This document shows, piece after piece, positions 1-11,205 of a stretch of DNA of 64,000 nt. Made by a program: the position numbers and the translations under genes. The notes beneath the pieces are model-generated. The model worked only from the letters and a program-made list of their open reading frames with translations, did no database searches and was not told the origin of the DNA. The DNA comes from Strobilurus pachycystidiatus. Taxonomy: Eukaryota; Basidiomycota; Agaricomycetes; Agaricales; Physalacriaceae. How positions within the stretch are numbered: the first letter of the stretch is position 1; each line of letters opens with the position of its first letter. The DNA lies in the NCBI GenBank assembly GCA_019915135.1, contig JAHLMK010000010.1, positions 1,302,001 through 1,366,000 of the forward strand, written 5' to 3'.

Positions 1-1918
1 ATCACTGATGCCGATGTCCCACCTCTTCCCCGCAACAAGACTGTTGTTGACGTCTTCGCCGACTTCTTACACTATCTGTTCATGGCCGCGAAGAACTACA
101 TCATCGAGAACACCCCATCTGGAGCATCTTACTGGGCCTCCGTCGAGCACCATATCGACTTCATCCTCACCCACCCGAACGGCTGGGAGGGTCAGCAGCA
201 AGGTTTGATGCGTCAAGCAGCCGTTCTCGCTGGCCTTATCAGCGACGGCATCGGCCAGGAGCGCCTTCAGCTGGTGACGGAAGGCGAAGCCAGCCTTCAC
301 TTCTGTATCAACAAGGGCGTCTTGGACAAGGATCAGATTGTACGTATCTTCTCTCTTTACTCGCAGCGCCGTATCTGATGCCGATAAGGGGGACAAGGGC
401 GTTATTATAGTTGACGCAGGCGGAGGGACCATCGATTCGAGCGCCTACGGAAGCACGTCCGACAGCGGAAATTCCTTCGAGGAGATTGCACCTACCGAAT
501 GTAAGACTGGTCTTATTGTCTCCTACTTGTCCGCCCTTTCTAATGAAGCTCAGGTCGTCTCCAAGGTTCAGTGCTTGTAGGACGGCGTGCGCGGGCTCAC
601 ATCCAAGGTCTGTGCTTTCTGCATCATGGTTTTTCCACATGTGCTTATGTCTCACCTAGAGAAACTCGAGAAGAGCTCTTTCAGCGAGGACGTCAACCTG
701 ATTACCGAAGCTTTTGACAAAACGACCAAGTTGAGCTTCCGTAACTCCCAGGAGCCTGCCTACATACGCTTCGGAAAGGCTCGCGACCGGGATGCATCTG
801 TTGAGATTCGAAATGGGCAACTCAAGCTATCTGGGTAAGCTCTGAACTCTTTTAAGCATAGATCGCTAGTTGATCGTCATCAGAGAAATCGTCGCGAAAT
901 TCTTCGAACCCTCCGTTCAGGCCGTTATTGAAGCCGTTCGAGCTCAAAGTGCCGCATCATCTACCAAAGTCTTGGTGAGTCCTTGCGGCCATCCTCCCGT
1001 TGACGCCCATTTCGAACCTCACGATGCAGACCGTACTTCTTGTCGGTGGCTTCGCTGCCAGCGACTGGCTCTTCAGTCAGCTCCGTGATGCACTTGCACA
1101 GTTTCATCTCACCATCTGCCGACCCGATGGACATGTGTACGCTCATTTTATACCCAGGTTCGATCTTGAACTCACATACTTTGTTTCAGGAATAAGGCCG
1201 TCGCCGATGGTGCCGTCTCGTTCTACTTGGACCATTTTGTCTCTACTCGGGTGTCAGGACTCACCTACGGGGTGGGCATCGTCATTCACTTCGATAATGC
1301 AGATCCTGAGCATCTCCGACGCTCTCATATGATATTTTACGATGCCGCCGGTACAAAGCGCGTACGCGGCGTTTTTGACTGTATCCTCCAAAAGGTTCAG
1401 TCAACTCGTTTCAATTCCTAAGCTCTACATGCTAATCATCGAGCTTCCGTAGGGTACACGCGTCAATGAGGAGAAAGAATTTCGCCGAACTTATCATCAA
1501 AGCAGTGTTCAATCGAAGTCGCTTGATTGCATATCTGTCGATATAGAGTGTTATCGCGGACTGTCTCCCCACCCAAAATGGCTCGACCTTGCCCCAAGTG
1601 CGTATTTCCCGGCCTCCTATCAAGATTGTCGTCTCTGAGGCGCGATTAGGACAATTTAGCACCTTGTGCACGGTCACGGCTGACCTCTCTGATGTTCCCA
1701 GGAAAGTGAAGTCACCGCGTTCGGAACATGGTTCCTATCATTATGAACAGTATTTTGATGTTGTCCTTCTCTTCGGTCTCACGGAGCTGAAAGCTCAGAT
1801 TGCGTGGAAGAATAAGACAGTGCGCCTCGTGTCTCCCATTTGCGCTACTATGATCAACTCACCCATGAATACTCCAGGGAGTCGAACAACGCTGCCCAGC
1901 GTCAATTGTCTACGATGA
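1..1918 (+). CDS. HSPA12-like Hsp70 family ATPase, 5'-truncated by window edge
   Basis: This is the 3' part of a gene for an Hsp70-superfamily ATPase of the HSPA12-like type that is amplified in Agaricomycetes. A nine-exon model keeps one frame throughout: 1-339, 389-500, 554-607, 660-834, 884-974, 1030-1136, 1190-1394, 1453-1597 and 1650-1918, giving 498 residues. Introns are 49-58 nt with GT-AG ends. The phosphate-binding motif VIIVDAGGGTID sits just after the first visible splice junction. VLLVGGFAASDWLF is the adenosine-loop region, and FDVVLLFGLTELKAQIAW is the conserved C-terminal block of this fungal family. The N-terminal part, including the first phosphate loop, lies outside the window. 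The last few residues after AQIAWKNK do not match the usual ending, so the true 3' end could differ slightly. Family members usually lack the Hsp70 substrate-binding domain, as here; substrate unknown. Confidence 0.88.
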
Positions 1919-2572
1919 TTTTGCTACATCCCTACCTGTCTGATGAACACGGGTATTTGTACTTGAATAGCTTGCATACATCCGCTTCTTGACCATCAGA
2001 GAATCGTCGTACTGCTACTACGATAGCCTACGACGATCTCTTTGTGAAATGAGGCGAGCCAACAGTAGCGCCAAGTGCCCCCTCGTGATGTTCTTCACTC
2101 TTATTCGCTTTCTGTGTCTTCGAAGTCAAGTCTGTCGCCAACGTTCGACGCGCTTCAATCTTGCCCCGTGTGACTGACCTGTAAGCCGCCAACACTTCTT
2201 CTCGTTTCTTCGGTTTCCATTGTCTCTCAAACTGCGAATTGAGCGCCACCATATCATTATCTAGCTCTGCTCGCTCTTTAGGCTAGCAACTCTCGCAAAG
2301 CGTTTTGTGCACGTACCAGGAATATTGCCAAGTTTCTTGAGACTAGACAGAGGCAAGCTGTTCGTGTATGCAGAGCCTCAGTGATGCAGGACGGTTCTAG
2401 TGCGAATACATGAGTACACGTACCATTCGCAACTCGTATCGTAGAAGTTCACAATGACGTTGTTGCCCTTGTTCTTGCTACAATGAAGCTGCCGGATTTT
2501 CTGAGGAATGTCAGGGAGAATCATCATCAAATACCACAGCAGGCGTCCATGGGAGACCGGCTACTCTCGCCA
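1919..2572. other. Intergenic, no recognised gene
   Basis: Short open stretches occur on both strands, including a minus-strand frame at 2028-2252 beginning MVALNSQFERQWKPKK. None has a recognisable domain or a spliced partner that I could assemble. The minus-strand piece could be a downstream exon of the degenerate paralogue that starts at 2573, but its counterpart is not visible near 17.3 kb. Confidence 0.4.
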
Positions 2573-4100
2573 TCAGCCTAGAACGTTTGTGGCAACCCAC
2601 ACACAGGACAGGACGTACCGACTTTGGCCCAAACTGGAAAGTAGATCAGATACGTCTCGACGACGGTGAAAAAAGAAACAGTACACACCGAGAGTCCCGG
2701 ACTCAGGCATAGCATTCTCAGAAAGATCACCGAGATCGCGAGGTAGTCTTGTGGTGTCGCGTGCAGCTTGAGGAGAGGCCGTCGACAAGACGCGTCGGCG
2801 CTTTCTGGGTGATGGTTTCACTCGTCCTGGTCTCACATTTGAACCACGGCTATGGTCCTTTACTTCCGCATCTTGGACACTGGGGAGCTTTGCCATGTCC
2901 AGTGCTCCGGGTTGAGCGACTTCCCGAGAGGGCTCTGGCGAATCATCACGTTGCTGAGACAACGATGGTTTACGTAGTAGCGGGAGCCACTGGGGTGGAG
3001 TATCGCGTCGAGCCGCCATTTCGTCAATTTTTAGGAGGTGCTGAGTGATGACATCCTTCTTCGCAGCGGGGTCTCCGGCTTTGGCGACATAAAGAGTGGT
3101 GCGCACACCGCATATGTCTATATGCTCCTGAACATTGAGGCTTTGGGCTTCGTTATGTCTCCGCTGATTCTTGAAGATCTCATCTGAGATCGAGCATTAG
3201 AGGGAAGAGTGCGAGAAGGGGTTCGCACCAACTGTTAAGCGTACTTTGCAGCATATTCAGCTCGAATTGCAAGCTATCGTTCCTCCTCTGAAGGGAACGA
3301 CGAATCTCCTTCTCGAGATCTTCCCTGGATCTTTACCCACTATTTAGGAAACGATGCTCAGCATTGCAAGGAAGACGCTCTCGAGAAATCGTCAGTACCA
3401 GCATGCGGTGACGCAGAGATTGGGGGACCAGAAACGCATATCGGTGAAGAGCGTCGAGGTCCCACTCCTAGGGATCTGGATTGTTCGCCCGCCTGTTCTG
3501 GTGGAGTCCCATCCAGTCGGAGTCCTAAGGTAAATGGGACAGGTGGGATGAAAGGGGCGCTGATGTGAAGAGAGGGAGGCTGAAGGAAGCACTCGCTCCC
3601 AGCTGCAGCATCCCTTCCTTGATTGCGGGCGTGCGCGGCAGTGTAGGTGAGTGAGTCCTTCGTTAGGATCAGATCCAGCAACTCGTCGTGTTCGTCTTCA
3701 AATTCAGAGTCAATGTCAGTGCGTGTTGATAGAAGAAAGACAGCGTACGCTTGATCTTAGCTTCCAACTCTTCTGCGATGCGAGGGGCCTGTTCGATTTC
3801 CTCTGATGAGATTCTGATTTACTTATAGGACATCGGGACAAAGTGCTTTTCCGATTCAACAGCAAGTCCACGCTCTGCAGCAACAGCGCAATCGTGGAGG
3901 GCGAGTTCCTTGTTAGATGCCAGGGCCTCTGAACCGACATTGCAGTTGGGACACGGGAAGGGTCTCAAGAGGGACAGACCTTTGCATTTCTCTAATTGCG
4001 AAGCGAGTTTACGCTCGGCATCGATATAGCGGCGCCCCTCTCACTATTCACTGGATAATATGATGAGACACCGAGAGGTACATCGAAACCTAAGGAAGCA
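2573..4100 (-). pseudogene. Rearranged paralogue of the 13.4-17.3 kb coiled-coil and AT-hook genes
   Basis: Read on the minus strand, this stretch repeats two separate segments of the plus-strand genes at 14.9-17.0 kb. About 3940-3580 matches the last coiled-coil repeat exons and the block LLDLILTKDSLTYTAAHARN (compare 15368-15430). About 3330-2990 matches the AT-hook gene from its coiled coil through EIFKNQRRHN and LYVAKAGDPAA (compare 16540-16860). Identity is high by eye near 3000-3190. The roughly 900 bases that lie between these blocks in the plus-strand locus are missing here and are replaced by a short unrelated stretch. The exon frames are only partly open and the PARP-type finger and AT-hook are absent. 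The 2573-3106 frame alone encodes 177 residues. I infer a deleted, probably non-functional copy, although a shortened fused gene is not excluded. Confidence 0.6.
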
Positions 4101-5084
4101 GACCTCTATCTTTCTCTAGCTCTGCAGCACGAAGTTCGAGCGTCTTTTGGGTGGCCGCGCTTGCGCTGGATGATGGCCTTGAGACATGCAAGCAAGAGCG
4201 AAGCATACCTTTGTGTTCAGCAACAGTAGCGCGACTTGTTCACGTCAGTCCCAGTCCTTCACAAACCTTTGTGGTGTTAGCCGCTTGTGTTTCCTGCGAA
4301 GGCCCCCAACGCAACCCCAGCCCGCCCCAGGGAAAGCAAACAGCCCCTACCTCCCGAATCATAAGGCAAAAGACTCTATGATTTGTTCTGCGGTCACAGA
4401 TGTATATCCATCGGGAGAATCATCATACCTTTGTACATGTGCTTTGTTTTTGGTTCATCATGATCAGCGGCTACGGTCGCTTTCCTGTCAGATGCGCGCA
4501 TGCCTCCATCATCTCGGAGTAGAACCAGCCAAACTCAATTTGGCAGAGAGCGTCTGGGGGCCTGTTCCGAAGCAGGATGTGCGCTGGTTTCTTTTCTGAG
4601 GGAAGACGTCTGCACACTATCACCTGAGGCAAAAAGGAACGAGCTGAGAACTTGAGAGTGACGGTAACGCAGCACGTGCTTCGCGTTAGTGACGCGTTGT
4701 TTGGTTTGGGTTTGGGTCTTTTCATTGTCAACGACGACCATCTGGATCCGCGGGTCTTTTGTTTTGTTTTGTATTGGATTCCACGCCGGCTCTCTCTACC
4801 ACAACGCGCGGACTAGGACCAGGACCGTCTCCAACTGTTTTTCTTCCTAATCGCCTCACCACACGACGCCTCGAAACACTTTTAGTCGGGTGCGTGGCTC
4901 TGTCCCGCCCATCATCGAGCGCTGCTCATCGTCCATTTCTAGCCAAGCTGCCTAATCCGCCACTCCCGACTCCGCGCCAATCGTCATACCCGCACTCCCG
5001 ACTCCATCCGACGTCTCCACCCAGCTCCGACGAGCCAACTCTTCTCTCTGGTCCGACCAACCCACGCCCACGCACCAATCACGA
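4101..5084. other. Intergenic region upstream of the 5085 gene
   Basis: No coding feature is recognised. The last 250 bases are pyrimidine- and C-rich on the plus strand, as is common upstream of highly expressed fungal genes. The frame open from 4759 has low-complexity Pro/Arg/Ser composition and looks like a shadow of that bias. Confidence 0.4.
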
Positions 5085-6957
5085 ATGTCGAGCACGAAAC
5101 ACGCCCTATCGGACTCGGACCCCGAAGGGTCGGACGTCGAGGCCAGCCCGTCCCCGCCTGCGAAGCGCTTCCGCCCGTCGTTCCCCAAGAAACCGGCGGA
5201 GGCTAAGAAACTCGTCTTTCCAACGAAATCCAGCAAGTCCGCGCTCGTATTCCCATCCTCGCAAACGTCAAACAAACTTGTATTCCCCACATCCCAATCC
5301 TCGTCCTCGCGCGCATACCCGTCCTCCTCGCCCGCGCGCTCGTCACCCACCCGGCCCCGGCAATCCCCATATCATCTCGCCTATCCCGCTAGTTCCTCCC
5401 CTTTGAAATCCTCCCAGACAGCGCCCCCAAGCGACTCGCCCACGAACCCCTTCGGGCGGATCGCCTCGCGCACGGTCCTCCCGCCCATCACGGGCTACGG
5501 GCATCATTTGTTGTTGCGGTGTACGTTTTTTCGTGCGTCAGCAAAAGGGAGTAGGGGGAGTGTGAATGGAAAGGGGAGTGTGAATGGGAAAGGCGGGAGT
5601 GGGAATGGAAAGGGGGAAGCGCCGTACCGGATCGTGCAAGTGCCGGGCGGGTATAGCTTTGCGCTGTTGAGGCATTTGATGGGGTTCGTGTTTGGGCGGC
5701 GGACAGAAGGGGACGAAGGAGGGGGGGGAGGGGAAGAAAGAGAGGAGGAAAGGGAAGCAGAGCACCTATTCGAGATCCGGCGCAAGATCGTGCAGTGCAA
5801 CCCGGCGTACAAGAAGGGCGCGATCAAGAAGGGGAGCGGGGAGGCGTGGGTGAGGGTCGCGTGTGGCGGGCGCGGGGATCCGTGGGCCTTCGCATCCTCC
5901 TCCCCTTCCTCCGCCTCATCATCATCCGAATCGGAGGCGGGGGAAGAAGAGGAATGGCGGTACGAACCCGAAGACGCCTTCACGCTCAACCACGTCTGGC
6001 CGGACGCGCGTCACCCGGACACGTCCCTCGGGATCGTCTACACCTACCGTTCCCGGCACACCCGGCCCGTGGAGGTACACATCACGTACTTTGACCCGCG
6101 GACGAAAGGGGAGGACGGGACGCTGGGGTATGGGAAGGGTGTGGAGAAGTGGCAGCGGAAGGGCTGGGGGAATGATCCGTTTGTGTTTGAGGCGCGGGGG
6201 AGGGTCTTTTTTGACAGACGGAAAGGGGACGGGGAGGATTTGGGGTACGAAAGGGGCAGGCTTAATGAGTGGAATGGGCGGGGTGTGTTCCGGGAGTATT
6301 TGGAGGGGAGGGGGGTTTGGGATGAGGGGGATGAGGTGGGGGAGGTGGATGAGCTGGTGAGTTCCTTCTGCTCTTCCAGTGTTTTTGTTTACTCATTGAG
6401 GACAGTCGACGCCCGACCTGAGCTTCTCATCCCCGCTGACGTCGTCCTCGCCGTTCAAGCTCCCTTTCCCGTCTTCGTCCAACCCGTTCGGGACGACGCT
6501 CTTCCCTTCCACCTCCCAGTCCATCACCACCTCTTCTTCCCCGTCCACCAACCCATTCTCCACCCACCCCCTTGCATACACACCCACCCCCGCCCCGCAC
6601 CCCGCCGCCCGGAAACGCCTCGCGTACATATCGAAGCGACTCCGCACGGACTCTTTGAAGGCCGAGGCGAGGTATAAGGAGAAGTGTAGGCGGAGGGAGG
6701 AGAGGCGGGAGAAGAAGAGGAGGGAGGTGGAGAGGCGGAGGAGGGAGGTGGAGGAGAGGGAGAGGGAGGCGGAGCGGGTGAGATTGATGTTACAGGAAGG
6801 AGATGGGGATGAGGAAGAGGTGGGCGAGTTGGGCGCTGCATGGGAGGAGGAGGTGGAGGTGGATGAGCTTGATCAGGAGGAGGAGGACGTGGATGAGTTG
6901 GATGAGGAACAGGCTGAGGTGGACGTGGATGAGAGGGAGGGGAGCGTCGAGGTTTGA
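5085..6957 (+). CDS. Fungal protein with possible pRiA4b ORF3-like fold and acidic coiled-coil tail
   Basis: Two exons, 5085-6356 and 6406-6957, join in frame across a 49-nt GT-AG intron to give 607 residues. The N-terminus is Ser/Lys/Pro-rich with a triple LVFP-containing repeat (about residues 45-70) and a KRF basic patch, suggesting a disordered nuclear segment. Residues about 145-400 form the apparent globular part: YRIVQVPGGYSFALLRHLMG, then HLFEIRRKI, then EDAFTLNHVWPD, GIVYTY and VEVHITYF. That order resembles the plasmid pRiA4b ORF3-like domain found in several Agaricomycete hypothetical proteins, but this is a by-eye match. A Gly/Asn/Lys insert (GSVNGKG repeats) and a Glu-rich insert interrupt it. 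The C-terminus is a highly charged helix (many RRREVEERE units) followed by an acidic tail. The start at 5085 is the first ATG of the long open exon. Confidence 0.72.
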
Positions 6958-7480
6958 TTGCCGGCAAAGGAGGAAGGAAGGAGGTGGTTTGTTTTGTGAT
7001 TCATTATTGATATGTATATTCTATCCTGCACGAGAGGCAGGAGCCTCCTACTTTCTTACCTTCACCACGGCCAAATGTATCTCCATAACAGTCCCCGAGA
7101 AAAAAGCGTGCGCTCTTCAGTTATGGTGTGGATTTAATATTGGAAGCACGATTCCCTATTGACTGCCGATGGGAAACATGAGCACATCACGGTTTCATCC
7201 CGCATGATTGGCTCCCGGACGTTTATGGAATGGAATGGAAGGGCTGTAGGGTCCGTCCGTAAACGAATTCATGTCTCTACGCTGCCTTACTTTACATTCC
7301 CGTGACTTGATAATCTCCCCCTGGCACCAGGGTCCAGGGTCCAGTACTTACCACCAACCTTGATTCTGAATTTGAGATGGTTGATGCACATTCCCGATAT
7401 AAGTACGTGATAGTGCAGGGCTTCACGCTCACTGAACTTGTTGCTATGTACTAGTCATCTCCCTCCCGACGCTGATCTCC
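6958..7480. other. Intergenic, no recognised feature
   Basis: This is the 3' flank of the preceding gene. No coding or RNA feature is recognised. Confidence 0.4.
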
Positions 7481-10400
7481 TCTGAGCATTGACAGTGTGC
7501 TCACACGACAGTTGGACGACCTCGCACGCACTGATTGTTAGCGTCCATCCTAGGGTCCTGGGTAGGCCGGGCTGTCTGTCGAGATCGGGGGTGACTCGCT
7601 GGCAGGATTCAACACGGATGAGTCAATCAGACGGACTCCCCGAGTCGTCTATTGGATTGTCTCGCGAGAGGGCGTTCACTTAGAGATCGACCCGGTCAAT
7701 ATCTAGGAGGACAGTCTGTCGGACGGGGAGACGGGGACAAGGACAAAGAACGGGATAGTTAAACGTAAAGTCCACTCTAGGGGTTTACAAGTATGATAGT
7801 GCTGTATTTATACGTCAGGTGGCGGGACCGCGCTGTCCCGCCATCTGCGCTTCTGACTCATTCTCCAAACATCAAGAACCTTCTTTGAGGTCCCGGCTAA
7901 AAGCGTAGACGACCCAGGCGCGTCCGGCGACGGCGGGTTGTCAGCCGACACGGCGGGAGTCGGTGCCAATCAACGGCGGGATTCACCCGCGTGGTCGCGA
8001 GGCGGAATTGATGGTGATGGGCGCGATAGGGCGGGCGGCATCCTGGGAGCGCATGGTGCTTCTTCTCAAGAAGCGCCAGCCAGCTCTACCAGAGGAGCGA
8101 GTCCTCATGAACATAGTCGTGCGAGGGGCGGGCAATTAGGAAAGGTCCTTGGCCGAGCGGAGACGGTCGGGCGCATCTCTCCCCTGCGGCGGTCAACCGC
8201 CCTGCTGAGTCGGGACTGCACGAGCGAGTTTGGTGGTTGATGTGGCGAGAGTTTTTCCTCGAGCTTCCCTGTAGTCGGACCGAGTGATCCGGATGTAGGC
8301 GCGTATGTTACTTAGTTTGCTAGGGTTTCCCTGAAGTATCAAAATGACAGCGAGAGTCCGCGGCTTGGTCACGTCAACTTCTTGTAAGGTCGTATCCGTT
8401 GGTACGTTGCAGGGAGGGGAAGGTGATGCTTCCGCGGAGGTGGTATCCGTGAGCGGGACTCGTGGCGGAACAAGATATAGGTTCGTCCGCGGATGCGCTC
8501 CCCGAGCGTTCCAAACAGCATCCCAGAAACCAGAAGTGGGACGGGGTCTCGTGCCCGTCGGACCTCCGGACCAAGATCATAACACTGATGGAGTCAGCAA
8601 TACTTGAGGTCATCTCTATTCCGAGTCCTCCTCTGAAAAAGATAATTTTGCTCTCACCATCAAAGTCGCCTACGTGCGCACGTACGCTCACCCGTGATTC
8701 AGATGATTGTGCTTAAAAAACAGTCTAGCACTCGCTCAAGAGAAACGTAGACCAGACATTATCCAATGAAACCACTTGAGGAGGTTGTCAGGCATTCTAT
8801 CACACCAGATAGTGTCCATGGGTATGTGATTGTCAGTTGCTACAATAGTGAATATGCCATGCCGTACAGAGAGAAACATATACCGGAATATCTTTGATGG
8901 TCAGTCCGGATTCTCCAAAGAAAGTTGGAGAGAGTCCTTCTGGTGCAAGTTATGCGGAGTGTCTGGGGATAGTACTAGTGCAATCATTGAATAAGTTGGA
9001 CATCCAGGAAATTAGCACGAATATGCAGCCTGCAGACTCATTTTCACATAGACATGACCACAAATAAGGAGTAGAGATGAATATTTGCAAATATATTCTT
9101 GATCTTATTCATGAATATGGACATAACAAATACTGTAGACTTATGACTTTATCTTCACATAACGTGTCATGGACACTTGTGAAATGAAGATCTGAGCATA
9201 AAATCACGCATCATAAGTCAAATTTTTACCTACTCAAGGCTTAAAAAAGCAATTTTTCATGCCCGCCTAATGGCGGGCTGTTCAAATTAGGCAATATACC
9301 TGAAAATGAACAAAGACTTGATTGAAACGGTACAATAATTGAGGAATTTCAAGTAATGCAAATTACAGCAACATTAGACTAAAAGCCAAAAAATTAATTT
9401 CTTAGCTGGACATGTGGGACATTGTAGACCCATATATGCCTGAGGATCCTTGCTATGAGAGTGCTGCATGTACCCTGTTACAACCTGATCCCGCCGCGAC
9501 ATGGACTCGCTCATGAGAGACTACCCCTGTAGTCAACTCATAGCTTTCTTGCAAGCGTACCATGTACATCCTTGTATGGTGCTCGACTGATCATATGGTA
9601 TCAGTCATAGGGACCCTCGATGGTCGCACGTCCGTCTCACCAATGTCCAGAATACGGTAGGAACCTAATCCCAAGGTACGAGGCTTACCACCAGACCCAG
9701 TCCTAGGTGTGGCGTCGGGGAACCTGCTCTTGTTGAAGTCAACGACAATGGCGGAGGTATCGAAGGGAGACATATGGCTGAGTCCTATCACGGAGAGCTT
9801 AGAGTGCCCAACGGAGTTGTGTGGGGGAAAACTGGTTAAGGATGAAGTCTGGGTAACTAGTACAGCACTGTCTCTGTATTTATACTAATCCCATGCTTGC
9901 TCATCATTCCTCCTCTCAAAGCTTCTACCACATGCTCCTGATGCGTCGGGAGTGGACTGACGCTGCGGATGACAGATGTCCCAACATCCCGATGACTACC
10001 TGCCAGATTGATGGGCGCTCATTGGTCGGGAGGGCAAGATTGGTTGGGTGCCGACTCCCGCCTGACTCATACAGCCTAAGTATAGTCCTGGCGTGTCATG
10101 CACTATGTGTGCTCGCTCCAGAGTGTCTCCGGGAGGGCGGGACTTTACAATCCTGGCTCTGTTGTCATAAGGAATCGAACCCCCGACTTCTTGATGTGTC
10201 TTTCGGCATCTCCAGCCGTGGCGCTAGTTCGCGTAGAAACAGCATCAGGACGCCAAAGTATGACTGAAATGGAAGATCCTAGGCCGCGGCGAGGTTGGAT
10301 CATGACAGAATCTACGGTATGTCCTGAGCTAACAACTTGAGAAAACAGTCTGCAACCTGTGCCAACGGTCAAATATCTAAGGCTAACTATCCCTGGTCCT
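7481..10400. other. Probable decayed mobile DNA without intact genes
   Basis: No convincing gene was found. Two parts (about 7700-8250 and 9780-10170) share a layout with the solo LTR at 23628-24046: a TATTTATAC box (7804-7812, 9878-9886), then GC-rich runs of CCCGCC or GGGAGGGC. I could not define paired ends or target duplications. Between them, about 8720-9480 is clearly AT-richer than its surroundings and full of stops in all frames. I infer old LTR-type remnants but cannot prove it from the sequence alone. Confidence 0.35.
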
Positions 10401-11205
10401 AGGTGTTGATGGTTAGCACATCTTCTACCCTTGCTTCCTTATGCAGATGCTGATTTCCATTGGCTCTTCTTGACCTTTCACCCTTTATGACTCTTACCGA
10501 GCTTTGCTTCTTCCTTCCTGTTGATGCGGACAAGGTGACGGCAGCTATTGCTTGTGCAATGACGACGATGCAGACTTTGAGCCTGAGTAATGCACTAGAG
10601 ACGGTCATTCTGAATGAAATACTTGAGGATGATCAGGCAATAATCTATGAGGACTTTCTTTCAAACAGGCTCAAGCTTGTTGTGGCGGTGAAACAAGAGG
10701 GTTTGCTGATATATATTTGGCCCGATAACACAATTTCCATAGCCACCAACACCAAGACCACGTAGACATAGCGCAGGAACACGGACTTGTTGATAATCCA
10801 AACTGCGAGTACACGGCAGACGGCCGTCTCATAACAGGGTAATCCCTCAGAGACCATGTGCCGCGACCTGTACCACATCCCAACATTTCCACCCTATCCT
10901 TACGTACTTTGAGAACTGGGGGAGGCGTCCGTCAAGGAAAGCCAGAGCGTAACACTCAATGCGTAGAGTAAAATAGACACCTAGTCACAATAAACACAAG
11001 CACAGTTTTATACCACAGTGTAGATAGTCTTACATACGCCAAGGCCCAATAGACTCTAATGGACTCAAAAAAAAGAAAGAAAAAAAAGAATTTCCAAAAT
11101 CAGAGTGCATGCACCCTGTTTATAACTTGGTCCCAAAGTCAAAAAAACCAATGCAACATAACATGAGTGGGAGACTGCTACTACACATCCCCGCCAAACG
11201 GTCCA
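10401..11205. other. Intergenic, no recognised gene
   Basis: A 101-codon frame at 10460-10765 (+) has no recognisable motif, and I do not call it. There is an A-rich low-complexity run at about 11068-11095. The right end is the 3' flank of the minus-strand F-box-like gene. Confidence 0.35.

Noticed and set aside
5504..5989. Minus-strand 161-codon Ser/Pro-rich frame
   Set aside because: Shadow of the purine-rich coding strand of the 5085-6957 gene.
7710..8347. Possible LTR starting TGTCGG and ending ATGACA
   Set aside because: Ends are not a convincing inverted pair and no matching 5-bp target duplication was found; kept only as part of the relic region.
10460..10765. 101-codon plus-strand frame (MALLDLSPFMTLTE...)
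   Set aside because: No motif, no splice partner and it lies in a relic-rich stretch; length is within chance expectation.
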